From Adineta ricciae (Eukaryota; Rotifera; Eurotatoria; Adinetida; Adinetidae), in NCBI GenBank assembly GCA_905250025.1, contig CAJNOJ010000151.1:62001-126000 (forward strand): 64,000 nucleotides of DNA, in the 5' to 3' direction. Numbering within the stretch: position 1 is the stretch's first letter; every line of letters begins with the position of its first letter. A program made the translations under genes and the position numbers. Under the pieces are notes generated by a model. The model was given only the letters and a program-made list of their open reading frames with translations. It was not told where the DNA came from and did not search any database. Positions 49,591 through 61,895 of this stretch are shown here, piece after piece.

Positions 49591-51901
49591 ATGAAATTCG
49601 ATACATTCCTTGCCACTGTTGGTGATTGGGGCAAATTTCAAAAAATCAAATATACCCTAATCTGTTTAACTTATATGCTGCCACCAATCATGGTTTATAC
49701 TTATTCGTTTACCGCAGCAACGCCAGATTTTCGTTGTGCGCATCCGAATATACCATCAGTAAATGAATATAACAAATCAGCCAACGAAATTTTCAAAAAA
49801 AGTTATGCACCATCTGAAGATCAATGCAAAAAGGAGGCAAGTCATCTATCCATATCGGAATGTCAACGTTGTTATTATCAAAATGACGATACAGCGAGTT
49901 CGTCTAAATTGAACAAATGTTCGCAATACGTTTTCAGCCGAGAATATTACACGAAAACTCTTGTGGAAGAAGTAAGACTCTTTTTGCTTTTAAAATCTGT
50001 CACTTCTATCTTTTCTATCAGTGGAGTATGGTTTGCGATCAAGTAATCTATCGATCAATAGTACAAGCCGCTTTCTTCGCGGGTTACATGGTTGGTTCGA
50101 TTTTCTTCGGCGTGTTAGCGGACAAGTAAACTCCATCCGAACGAATTCCAATGAAATACATCAGTTCTTGTTCTGTGATTAGATACGGTCGTCGTCCTGT
50201 AATGAGTGTTAGCTTTATTCTTATCTCGATAGCTGGATTTCTTTGTGCTTATGGTCCTCAACAATCACAAGGATTTCTCACGGCTTATACAATCTTCGTT
50301 ATTGGACGATTTTTACTAGCGTGTGCAACGCGAGGTGTATCCGTATCGGGATTTGTACTCGGTTCTGAAATTGGTATAACTTTTCCGGTGAAAATGTCTG
50401 AAATTTTCTCAAATTATTCGTGAATTTTAGTTGGCCCGAGTAAACGTCTGTTGGCTGGTATTGTCATTGAATATTTCTTTGCATTTGGTCAATTTTTTCT
50501 GCTTGCATTCGCATACTTCATACGTACATGGCGAGCATTAGCAGGTGCAATATCTCTATTTACTGTCCCATTTATATTCTTTTATTTGTAAGTGCGAAGA
50601 AATTTCAAATGCAAATTCGACAAAATAAATCAACATGTTTTTTAGTATTCTGCCCGAAAGTCCTCGATGGTTGGTTAGTAAAGGACGATTTGATGAAGCG
50701 GAAAAAATTCTACGCCGAATAGCGGTAATCAATAAGCGAAATTTCGATCGCGATGCTTATCAACAAGTTAAAGATGAACAAGAAAAAGTTCGTTTTACCC
50801 AGTTCAATTAATCGAATTACCATTTCGTTTACTTAGAATATGTTGAATAAAGTCAATCAAGAAGGTATTCTTAGTTTATTCAAATCAAAAATCATGCTTG
50901 TAATCAGTTTAAACCTGTTCTTTCAATGGTATTCAACATTCGTATTCTCATTCGATTCAACTCTATCTTTTGTCTTTTAGGCTCCTTCAGAATTTAGTGT
51001 TCTACGGTATTTCACAAAGTACCGGTAAGTAGGACGTATTCCTGCTTTGAATTTATTGTGTTCTTTTTCTGTTAGGTTTGTGGAAAATGAATCCATATTT
51101 ATCATTCTGTGTCAGCGCACTGGTGGAATTACTCGCATACATTGTTGTTCATTCTATCCTTGATCGTGTCGGTCGTAAATTACCTTACTGTTCTTTTACT
51201 GTACTTTTTGGTATTGTGGCAATACTCGTTTTACCTGTACAAAAATTTATGGAAAAAGACAGTCAAGGTCTGTTTACATCCACTTGATCATTTTTCTTTA
51301 AAAAGAATTAAAACGAAATTTTACATTTCAGCACAACGAATTACAATGAATTTAATTTACGGGTCATTAAAATTTTTGACGTCGGCGTCCTATGCGATTA
51401 TTTATATATATGCTAATGAATTATTTCCAACCAATCTAAGAAATACAGGCATGGGTATTTGTTCAATGATCGCGCGTATTGGCGCGATGGTTGGAACGTT
51501 CTGTAATGATGCATTAGTAAGTGCGAAAACGATGAGTTTCGCTCGGATTTTCATGAAGAATTCTAGTCTCGAATCTGGATGCATCTTCCTATACTTATCT
51601 ATGGTGTTGCTTCGTTGTTAGCAGCAGTTTTGGCTTTGATGTTTCCTGAAACATTGAATAAACCATTGCCACAGAGCGTCACCGACGTTGAACGAATAGT
51701 ATTGGCCGGGTAAGTAGAATCCGTTGAAAATTTTCTCGTTTTGAATTGAATCTTCGGTTTAGTATTCGCCCTGGAAAAGCACAAAGCGGAATTACTGATG
51801 GCACTGGTCATGAAGGCCAATCTTTGACAGGAAATAACGAAGACATTATCCTCAAAGATCAATTACAACGAATGAATCTAAGTGACACTGAACAGATATG
51901 A
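49591..51901 (+). CDS. SLC22-family organic ion transporter (MFS)
   Basis: About ten exons. A 12-helix major facilitator with the SLC22 layout: a first helix (IKYTLICLTYMLPPIMVYTYSF), then a large Cys-rich extracellular loop (residues about 45-130, with CAHPN, CKKEASH and CQRCYY). WSMVCDQ leads into helix 2, followed by the MFS loop signature GVLADKYGRRPV. Further marks are LPESPRWLVSKGRFDEAEKILRRIA after helix 6, LDRVGRKLPY between helices 8 and 9, and YIYANELFPTNLRNTGMG before helix 11. The C-terminal tail is hydrophilic. SLC22 members move organic cations, anions or carnitine across the plasma membrane. Substrate class cannot be decided from the sequence. No damage is seen. Confidence 0.9.
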
Positions 51902-54489
51902 TCTGAACGAAAATTTTCTCTCAGATATCTTGCTTTCCTTTCTCTCTCTCTCTTCGTATGTTTTGTGTTATGAATTTCAGTGCAATATTTTCTTGTTCAT
52001 TTATGGTAATCTTCAATTTTGTTTCTAATCTGAATATTTCCTTATGGCGTTTGTCTGGTGTCTTGCATTTCTTCGTACTAGTCAAAGGATATAATTATTT
52101 GTGATCCTTTCTTTTTTCTGCATGTCTGAACTTTACATTCTTTTCTTCCAGTATATTCTAAAGCAAAATAAAAACAACGTTAGCATATCGAACTATTGAT
52201 GTATGTGAGACGTTTTGTATTTTGTTTGGTGAATAAAAAAAAAATTTTATGATCTGATTTGATACTAAAGCGCGACAGGTGACCGTGAATTACAGGGACG
52301 ATTTTTACAAAAGAATTAAAGTGTTTGATCATGTCTGTATCGTTGTCCGACCGCGAAATTCGAGGCTGTGAATATGCAAACATTGACTGTTTTTCGCTTG
52401 TTTTACATATTCTCTTTCTCTACCTTGTAAAGCTGCGTCGGCATCAAATTTCAATTAGATGCGAGGACTCGTCAAACGCGTTGACACTCGATCTGTGTGG
52501 GTGAACATGGTACCACCATTATTCTTTCTTTATACTCATTTTATTGCCTATTTGAATATGGAGAAAAAAAGGTTCACTAACAACCGAAATCGAATGAGAT
52601 ATGATGCAATCAAAACTGCCGATTGACAACAAATTCTATCGAACTTTTGACCCAAAATTAACAAAGAAATTTTCTTTTTTTTTTCTTTTTTCTCTCTTCA
52701 ATCGCTAATTATATACAGTTCAATCTCTCGATGCATATGTATAAAACTCAATGCTTCTTTGTATATGACTATGTTGGTCGTTGCAAGCGTGTGCCAACTG
52801 CTTACAGTTGCTTCTCTTTCTTGTTCTTCTTCTTTTTAATGAAATATGTCACTGAGAAAGCGTATGTGCCGTGTTGAGATCCAATTTTTTTCTTTTCAAG
52901 CTGCCGGACGACAAAATGCAAGAGTAAAATAAAACACATTGTGTGTTTTTTTTTCACAATCCCAACACCAAACGTGTAGAAGCCACAAAACTAGCATACA
53001 CATGGAGAAAGAGAGAACGAGAGAGAAAGAGTTGACTGATGACGTTCGTCAAATAAATTATCCTCAAGTCTTCTTGAGTATGACATCATATGTGTGTATT
53101 GTTTTCTTCTAGTTTACCGTTTTCTTTTATTGATCGAGAACAAGGACATGCCTGATAGGGTCTCTTTCTCATTGGAAATTTTTTCGAAAATGATATTAGT
53201 TTTTTTAACTAACAAATTTCATTTGCGTAGTTGCGAGTAACTTTACTTCACCTTGCATTTCTCCTCGACATTAGTGCGGTAAATGAACCGCTGCGTGAAA
53301 AACTCTCTTTTTCTCTTCTTGCCATTGACTGATGCCCTGATAATTTCTGTCAGCTCGATGTCTTAATAGCATATAGATCGTTGTTTTATTGTCTAGAAAT
53401 CAAAATACTTAGTAAGCATTGTTTCGCCGAGAATTAAGTCATCATAATGAGGAGAAGAATGAAGTTCCAGGTCTGCGCTGTTGTTACGTTCGTTTTTGAC
53501 AAAACAACTGTTAACTGCGATTCCAAATATTCAAATTTCAACCTTGTTTATCTATACATCTTGAAAATACATGCCATTGAGAGAAGAAAAACGAAAAGAA
53601 ATAACAGAACTATTCATTAAAAAACCGTTCGTCATGCTAATTTGCATTTTTCGAGCGCTTTTAAAGGTTATAAACACATACGCGTATTTTACCTTTCGAG
53701 TATGTTTGTGCGCGTATGTCTTATCTGATTCGTAAGAAGAAAGAAGAAGAAGAGAGACCCCTGGATAGTTTCTTTATTCGATTAGGTCAAAGAAGAGAAG
53801 AAGAAGAAGAAGAAGAAGAAAAAAACTCTTATTTTTTTTACACTTCCATTTCTCTCCATACAGAAATGTTTCTTTTTCGTAAGTGTGCTTGCGCTAAGTC
53901 GTCACATAAAAAAAGAACAAGACTGTAATAGTGTCGACCAGTGATGACTGTAATAGTATTGTTGTTCTTGTTCGAGGGCGAGATAAATGCAGCTTATGCA
54001 GTATATATTTAAACTAGAGAAAGAAAGAGATTTGTTTTTCAGTTCGATTTCGTTTTGAAAGATTCAATACAACTGAGAGTTGTGGTCTAGGAATCGCATT
54101 TCGTTGTTTTGTTTTGCACTAGGACGCTATTGTCTCTTTTGTACTTGATAAGTATCGATCTGGATAAAATCATCATAAAATTTCGTCTTCTCTCCTTCGA
54201 TGTAATAAGTACGTGTAATAATAAACATTTAAATGTACACTACTGATCTTAATTTGACTCGATCGTTTAATGTACATATTCGCTTAACATTGTTTACATA
54301 TCTTACGTTACTAATGTCTTTTTCTCTCCTTCTTCTTCTTCTTCTTTTTAGTCATCCCCGAGACGAAAGCACTCGCATCATCTCTCGTTCATTCGTATTA
54401 TTACAATGAGACAATAAACGAAACATTAGCAAAAAGCAAAGAAACGAACAAGTATTTCTATCTCTTTCTCTCCTTCGAACATTATCATC
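51902..54489. other. Long intergenic region, about 2.6 kb
   Basis: The longest stretch without a protein gene. It is AT-rich with purine- and pyrimidine-rich tracts: GAGA-rich near 53.0 kb, GAA-rich near 53.8 kb and CTT-rich near 54.34 kb. The ORF near 53.72 kb is only translation of the GAA tract. A non-coding first exon of the next gene may lie in its last part. No RNA gene or transposon was recognised. Confidence 0.5.
53733..53823. repeat. GAA-rich microsatellite
   Basis: Interrupted runs of GAA/AGA units, the longest near 53799-53822 with about eight uninterrupted units. Confidence 0.7.
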
Positions 54490-57400
54490 ATGACTATTCG
54501 ACAACAATATGCAAATGAAGAGCTTGTCCATAAACTTCGCTCGATGCTCAATGATCTGCCAACACTTCGGACACGTGCGGTAAAGAAATTGAAACATTGG
54601 CGAGAAGCAGCTATCAAACGTCTTCTGGTCCGTCAACGTGAATTAGAAAAAACGCTGTTAGACAAATTCGAACGTTTAGAATTTGACACTCAATTATTTG
54701 TCGAGAAGATTGAAAGAAAAAAAGCCAATCAACAACGACATTGGCAAACTGAACCATTAGATTATCATAATAAAAGTGAAATCGATCGCATATCAACAAA
54801 TCTCCGCTCGATTCGCGAAGAATTAGAACAATCAAAATATCTTCTCGCTGGTGCAACTATTGATTACGATACCGATGATTTACTCTCCGAGGAAATTCTC
54901 CCTGGCAAATTAGTCAATACGTCGAAATATGGAGGAAGTCTATCATCGAAAGTTGCAACAAACAAAGTTTATGAAAACAATGATCTCGGCTCGGAATTGA
55001 AACGTGTTTTAGAAATTTGTACCAGTCCGCAACGTCCATCATCGTCCTTATCCGCTGATGAGGTAAGAGTGTGTCATCGAATGACGAGTGTAGGAATTTC
55101 CTTCTAGATACTTAAGTAACAAAGAAATCAGAAAGAAAAATAAGCGAGTCAATCAGAGATTTCGACTTGAAAATTTCCTCATCTAAGTGCATTTATTGTA
55201 TAATAATTCACATCGAATTCGATTCTTTTCAATGTATATTTGTATCTGTAATTTTATTCTCTCTATCGTAGCGAATGATGGTAAGCGATTCACGTGAAGT
55301 ATTTCAATATGCTTAAATGCACTCGTGTTATTATTATGATTATGATTTTCGTGTGATATTCGGGAAGAGGTTTTTGTTTGCTTTTGGGATCGAGGGGAGA
55401 GAAGAGTTGGCCGATAAAGATTAATCTCGAGAATTTCTATAGATGAAGTATGGATTTGTTCTACCCAAACCTAAAGTGTTATTCACATTGAAGAACAAGA
55501 AGACAAAGACAAAGAAATTTGATGCACATCGAACAAATTTAGGCTCGAAAGTCAAGGTTAGTTTGTGATATATGAATGATTCGGTGATGGGAGGATGTTA
55601 TCATATCAGTTTTATGTGTGAGTTGACCTTTGTACATTGCAAAAGGCTATTTTCAATCGTTCGTTCGATTGCAATCGCATTGATAGTGAATGATGATTAT
55701 ATAATTGTATAGGTTAAAACTATTCATACTGATTACAATCAAAAATCATGTGAATTCAAATGGGCGTTGTGTCCCGTCGAACAAATGAATCGACTAATTA
55801 TTGATCTTTGATCTTGATTTCTCTTTGTTTTCTAGTTGTCAAATCTACAATCACTTGATCACGTTGGATATCCGTATGACAATAAGTCGAAGTCGTCGAC
55901 ACCGAAGCCAAAGCAAGGTTCGCAAACAGATGGTGTCCATCGTCGACATTCGCGTACTATCGCAAATGTTCCGATTCAACAAAAACAACAGCAAAATGTT
56001 TCGACGAGTACAAATGATCAAGCCACAGAGATCAATGAAGGAAATACAAATCATAAACTATTCGCATTTGAATCATTTGATGATTCCATTCGACGATTTC
56101 AACGTTTGAGAGAAATACGAAAGAATCTTCGAACTAAATATGATGATCATTCACAATCGGTTGGCATCAAACCTTTTCTATTCAAATGTTCGTATTTACC
56201 TTTTTGTGTTCTCTTTTTTAGCAATCTGTTGAATCAACACGACCATCCTCTGCTAATGGTATTGATAATACAGAATCAATCTCTATCACTAAACAAAAAC
56301 CAGTCAAGAGTTCCACTCGTCCATTGTCGAATGGTGTTCAATCAATTCCACCTACACCTTTAACTATTAAATCAACAGTCAATACTAATAAAATAGTACC
56401 GAGAAAAAATGGTGAAACTCGTCAGACGGCAATTACACGCGAATCAGTTAATATTCCAATTGAACGTGTCCTTCCCGTTACCACTACTCCTCCAGTAACA
56501 TCAGATCCCAAAGTAGTGGAATTATACGATCAAGCAGCCAACAGCGTCCGAACAGAAAGTCCAACAGCCAGTAGTACGATTAGTAACACACGTGATCGCC
56601 GATATCGATCAAGGACACTTGAAGGACATCAAATTCAAGCGGTTGATAATCAAATCTACGGATGTCCATCTTCATCGTCGAAATTTAAACAACAAAATCA
56701 TCAACGATCGGAATCAAATCGACATCGTAGTCATCGATTATCACTTCGTCGATCGAGTGAAGATCCTCTGGATAAACAATCTCAACACAAACATAATCAT
56801 GAACATCAAAATGGTTTAAATGAAACATGGTTACATATCGACCAAGAACATTGGACTAATCTATTAGAAAATGGTTGGAGACCAACTCTCAACACGCCGG
56901 GTGTTACATCCGTTGCTATCAATGAGTTAGGTACGATTAAATTTCCTTTTTGTTATATAGGAACAAACTTTTTGCGATTTTATTAGCGGAACAAACAACA
57001 CGCGGGGATAAACAAATGAACGTGAATGGCAAACCTTTGGATCTCTATGAGCAAATCTCAAAAACTGAATATGCGGCTCTCTTTGATCAGCTAGAATTCG
57101 CATATACACGTACGATTAATTTAGGAAATGAATTCTGGCGTTTTTTGGAAATTGATGGTGATCATCACTTATGTCTTTATCATCAACTTAACAAACAATT
57201 CATTATGTATAAACCAGATTTGACACTTTTATGTTTTCCATGGCCATACGATGGCATTGTCGATATATCTTGGTCGAAATCAACACAAAATTGGATTGTT
57301 GCAACACAGACACAAATCGTAAGTTGCATATCTACTTCCAACCTTATCAAAAAAATCTTATTCGCTTTTAGATCATCTGTAATCGTTCGTTCAGTAAGAT

Positions 57401-58058
57401 TTTTCAATCCATTGATATCAATGGCGATTGGCCAAAACGTATTACCTCATGTCAATCATCTATATTTCATACACACAAAATTCCAGCCAATTCGAGCATA
57501 TCATCATCATCATCATCATCGAGTTCATCCTATTATCAATCCTCAACATGCAAAGATCGTCCTCAATTCTTACTTGAACGTTATGATTACAAATTGAAAT
57601 CACTCGGCAAACATATTCTTGAATCTTCTACGATCTGGGATATCGAAGCAGATGATCTAGCCGAACATTTAGCTATTCTATGTGATGTAGCTTTAATCAT
57701 CTTCGATTATCAATTAAATCTTCTAAAACAAATCGAAGTCACCGGATTTAAAGTAACTACAGATCACTTCGGTGGTTGGCTGATTGCGGATTATAATGCA
57801 TCGTGTTTATGGCAAATCAAACGTAATGAATATACAAAAGCGAATAAAATTTTACATGTCGAACGCCCGTGGTCGGTTATATTGGATCGCAGCACATGGA
57901 CGTTGGTTACTTTAAGTGAAACACAGAATCGTGCGAAACGTTTGTTGTTTTTTACTATGAAAAATATACCATCGGCACTTTCGAGTCTTCATTCTGTTCG
58001 ATCACAATCTCAATTATCGGGTTCGGTGTCATCTTCGATGTCGAATTCTTTAACATAA
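54490..58058 (+). CDS. Uncharacterised coiled-coil protein with propeller-like C-terminus
   Basis: About nine exons; exon 1 is 54490-55062 and the last coding stretch runs from about 57370 to 58058. Residues 1-130 form a coiled coil (KKLKHWREAAIKRLLVRQRELEKTLLDKFERLEF, read as heptads). The middle is disordered and Ser/Thr/Asn/His-rich. The C-terminal 330 residues hold blade-like segments (FWRFLEIDGDHHLCLYHQ, DGIVDISWSKSTQNWIVATQ, VALIIFDYQLNLLKQIEVTG, FGGWLIADYNASCLWQIKR, RPWSVILDRSTWTLVTLSE) that suggest a beta-propeller. A coiled coil followed by a propeller recalls TRIM-NHL proteins without RING or B-box. A CAT repeat at 57.50 kb, read in the spliced frame, gives a serine run. I do not recognise the family. 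One intron near 55.8 kb has no standard donor that I could place with certainty. Confidence 0.65.
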
Positions 58059-58591
58059 GAAACAAATCAAACATATATATTGAATTTTAGTTTTTTTTTC
58101 TTTTTATATATAGAAATATATATATCTATTTATCTGTCATAGCCTTTTATATCTCTTTTTCTTTGTTTTATTGCCATTGCTGTTGCTGTTTGGTTCTATG
58201 TAAAGAAATATTTCTATTATAGTTTATCTAAATCACATTTCTGCATGGTTACTCATACAATCGGATGGAGTTTGTCAAGTAGGAGAATGTCTTGTGACAG
58301 ATGATTTGAAAATTCCCGAATGTGTCGACATTTCTATGTAAATTAAGATCATATGAAAAGTTATTTGATTATTCTGTTTGTTCGCCTGAACGATCGTCTA
58401 GGATCTCAGCGAATTGTTTACTTTACTATTCATGACTTGATAATTATCGTCCTTTCAGAGTATTTTATACCCTTTGAAATTTACAGAATTTGATTGTCAA
58501 AGTCTCGTGTACAATGCACAGTAATCTTACTTGAATTTTCCTTCTTTGCCTATCTCAAATCATTCGTGTCACTGCCTTTTCGTATGAACAC
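58059..58591. other. 3' flank, nothing recognised
   Basis: AT-rich 3' UTR and spacer after the coiled-coil gene, with a TA-rich run near 58.08-58.13 kb. Confidence 0.45.
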
Positions 58592-59320
58592 TTGAGAAAT
58601 TTTTCATTAATAGCATCACCAAGTAAATCAACAACAGTCAATGGTAGCTGTGACAATTGTCTTTGTAAAATGGTATTGAGTAACGGAACTATTACCTCCT
58701 TTAGTTGTTTTATGAAAAATAATACGTGTCAAATATTTCTAACATTCGCACTACAAACTTTCTTATCCGGTGTGAATCATTTGACACACTCATTTTATTT
58801 TGTTTCATCTGTAACATTCTTCTTGACGAATCTATCGATGCAAAGCAATCCAAGTATCAATGTTTTATTCGATAAGGATCGAATAAGTCGAAATGACAAA
58901 ACTTTCTACAAATGATTCTCATGTGCAGTTCTTTCATCAGATTCATTGTTCATTATGACAAGTCGAACATTCCAACTTCGTGGACAACATAAACATATAG
59001 TTTCAACGCCACCTAGAAGACAACCACTATTCTTTTTGGTTTACAGGTCAACAATCCAAATCCAATAGCTATTGATCAAGAATTTAATCGGATGGTACAT
59101 ACAACCATGTAGTTCAGGATGCACTAGCGGTGTGATCAATAATGTATCATCACTATCAAATTATTTTTATCATGCTTCTCGAAATTGTTCTGAATATCAG
59201 TTCCTTCAACAAACTTTTGAAAGTACTGTCAATCAGGAGTACAAACTATCCTTTGCTATTGCAACTTTTAGTAATGGTAATGGTGACAATGATCTCAATG
59301 CGAAAGTATCTATTATCTAA
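58592..59320 (+). pseudogene. Remnant of a Cys-rich secreted-type gene
   Basis: An open stretch at 58592-58915 starts without an ATG. It contains TTVNGSCDNCLCKM ... SFSCFMKNNTCQIF, a pattern I associate with a repeated Cys-rich module of rotifer extracellular proteins (T-V-N-G-x-C-x-x-C-L-C ... F-x-x-N-x-T-C-Q). A second open stretch at about 59072-59320 has CSSGCTSGVI and YHASRNCSEYQFLQQTFEST. No start codon, signal peptide or consistent splicing links them. They look like exons of one decayed gene, though an unrecognised live gene is possible. Confidence 0.35.
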
Positions 59321-59858
59321 ACAACGCAATTTGTAAACATTATTTTCATATTCAAATTTTCTTTTCTTCGCAATCAATAAAGCCCTGTCGATAATCGATC
59401 TTTAAATAACTTTTCATCTTAAAAATGATGTTCTCACAGCGAATCGTCAAACAAAACATTCATTTCATATTCTTTCAACCACGAATGAACTGTCTCATCA
59501 ATTTCTCTTCTATTTAACTTTGATTATCAAGACAATGATTACCACCATCGTTAACATACAAAGAAATTGCTTATCTAAATGAACATCATCAATTATTCAT
59601 GCGAATAGTATTGACTATCTTTTAATACCAAACTCATATCTAATTATGAAAAAGGAAAGCCGTCGTACGATGATGTCATTGTTCTCAAATCTATTATTTT
59701 ATTCACAAATAACAAAAAATGTCTGTCTATAGAAATATACAAAAATAAACAAATGTCTTTCTATTGATTTTAATTTAATCGTAAACAACTTATTTCGACT
59801 TCACATGACTAAAATATTGAAATAACAATGTTGTAGACACAAATATAAAAATGAAGTT
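59321..59858. other. Intergenic, nothing recognised
   Basis: AT-rich spacer of about 540 bp without a supportable feature. Confidence 0.45.
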
Positions 59859-60071
59859 TTACTTTGTTGTCACCCATTTTCCTTGAGGTTCTACTTGAGC
59901 TGTAAGACCAAATGCTTCAATACAAACTGCTTCAATCAGCTCTGATGGCCATTTTTTCGGTGCAGCAATTGTCGGTTGAAGTGATGTAGTCGAAGACAGA
60001 TGTAATGATGGAATACAATTCCGTATAAGTTTCACTGAGCACGGAGAAAACGAACATGTTGACGAGCGCAT
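59859..60071 (-). CDS. Possible small single-exon gene, unknown product
   Basis: An ATG at 60071 on the minus strand opens 70 codons ending at 59859. The first half is Ser/Cys-rich (MRSSTCSFSPCSVKLIRNC), and the second half reads APKKWPSELIEAVCIEAFGLTAQVEPQGKW, which has the balanced composition of a folded helical segment. There is no signal peptide, membrane segment or family that I recognise. No intron or strong polyadenylation signal frames it. It stands alone in a gene-poor stretch. Confidence 0.35.
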   Translation of the reverse strand: MRSSTCSFSPCSVKLIRNCIPSLHLSSTTSLQPTIAAPKKWPSELIEAVCIEAFGLTAQVEPQGKWVTTK

Positions 60072-61358
60072 TCTTTGCAATCAAATACTTTTCCCAACTA
60101 ATTTCGTGAACTAGAAATTTTCCCCGTTTTTATCTTTTTTCCCGAACGATGAGCCTCAATAAGGATTTGTTCATTACTACACAATACTGACATCTATTCT
60201 GATGATAATTAATTATCTGACTGGATATTTCTACCAGATTGTGAAAGAAAACATATCAACTGATAATTAACTTTTTTTGTTCTCAGATGATTTTCTTGGT
60301 AAGTTCGAAGTTCTTCCGTACAATACGGTGATTTGATTTTTTTTCTTTTCATTCTGTCGAACTGTTATAATTCCTATTCTTTTGACATTTATGAGCCTGT
60401 TGACACCAATTTTGTTCACTTGATGTGCTTTCTTTTTTTTCTTTATAGATCACTGGCACTCAAATAGTTTCTTTTGTGAACAAGCATTGAATACATTATG
60501 TTTGTAATGTAAAGTCAATCAATTGGAAGCATACTTTTGTTCATATTCAATGATAATGACAAGGTAAAATGAACTTCAATTCCGATAAATTAGTATAAAT
60601 TATGTGGATCAACACGATTATTTAACACACAACGTTCTTTTGTCGACTCAAGTATCATGTTCTTCTTTGCAGCTAGAAATTCAACACCTATCCGATCGTT
60701 TTCTATGTTTAAAACAACAAACTCTTCTCTCTCGTGATTAGGAAAGCAATAACATTACAAATAGATACAAAAAAAATATTCTTTTTTAGTTATTCTTAAC
60801 TAAACAAGAGCCAGATCGACCATCGATGTCTATTAGACAGCTGTTCATATAACCAAACAAAGCAAATAGTAATATCTAATGATTCGTGCTCTACATTGAG
60901 AAAGCAATCTGCCTATTGATTAGATCCCCCCATGATATTTCCTCGTCCTTTTTTCTTCTCATATATGTATTTCTCCCATCTTCATCGTCTGTCTGAGTGC
61001 TACTTTGTATATGTCTATCGATTGTAGACCCAAGCGACCAGTCGATTAAGCACGGTCAGTCTATGAGCAAAAAAGAAAGAAAGAAAGAAGAAATGAGAAT
61101 GGCATAGTCCAAGCACGCGCATTTCTCATCATCAACTTCACACATCACCGATTGAAGACGACTTGTCATATACATGTCAAGATAAATGTCGTTTGTACTT
61201 AAACATACATTTACACGTTGAACAAAAACGATCAGGAGAAATTAGATGATGAAATTCAGATGACGAGTCTGAAGGAAATGGGTTTGTAGAATGTTTTATT
61301 CTGCATGCTCTCGCTTTAGCTTGATGGATACATGAGGCATTTGTCTGATGGTTTCTCC
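60072..61358. other. Intergenic, about 1.3 kb
   Basis: AT-rich, stop-rich on both strands. No gene, RNA or repeat that I can support. Confidence 0.5.
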
Positions 61359-61538
61359 TGAATCGAGTCGTCGGCGGGCCGGCGAAAAAATTTCAGGGAG
61401 AGCAGTAAAAAATTTTTCAGTTATTATTACCACAGATATTCGTTTTCTCTGAGGCGAAGAAATTTATTGCCCTTTCAAAAATTTTTCAGAAGGGGCAATT
61501 GCCCCCCCCCCCCTCTCTGGTCTGTCGATGAATCGAGT
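61359..61538. mobile_element. Short inserted element (MITE-like) with 10-bp direct repeats
   Basis: The 10-mer TGAATCGAGT occurs at 61359-61368 and again at 61529-61538, bracketing 160 bp of clearly different composition. The inner ends form an imperfect inverted pair (TCGGCGGGCCGGC against TCGACAGACCAGA), where almost every mismatch is a G/A change. Inside lie two AAATTTTTCAG-like motifs and GGGGCAATTGCCCC running into a C tract of about 13. Target-site duplication plus terminal inverted repeats and no ORF fit a non-autonomous DNA transposon. The superfamily is not decided. Confidence 0.55.
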
Positions 61539-61895
61539 AATTCGTAGTAAGAAGAAAAAAAACATAGTACACTGACTTTGTGTATTCTCTATTTTGTCAT
61601 TACTCAATCCCTATGCAACAATCCACGTATATAAAAATGTCTCATTATTTTGACCTTGAATAAGAAAAAGGAGAACGACAACGTGTCGAGCGCGTTTCAT
61701 CAGATAGAAATTCAATTCTTTATTGACTAATTTTTCTTTTGAAACCTGTATGAATAATACTAAAATCGTATATATATCGAACAAATATGCGTGTGTACCT
61801 ATCTATCCAACTACACGTTTTCTAATGCAATCTTCTTTTCTTTTTTTTTAAGAACAATGTCTATATGTAATTACTAACGAAAAGAAAATCATCCG
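61539..61895. other. Upstream region of the last gene
   Basis: About 360 bp of AT-rich sequence before the ATG at 61896. No clear TATA box at a usual distance. Confidence 0.4.

Noticed and set aside
52470-52490. Inverted repeat GTCAAACGCGTTGAC as a binding site
   Set aside because: Only five paired bases; expected by chance in a spacer of this size.
53716-53928. ORF rich in Glu and Arg
   Set aside because: It is translation of a GAA-rich microsatellite, not a protein gene.
57496-57520. Poly-histidine run from a CAT repeat
   Set aside because: The spliced frame of the coiled-coil gene reads this repeat as serines; the histidine frame comes from reading through an intron.
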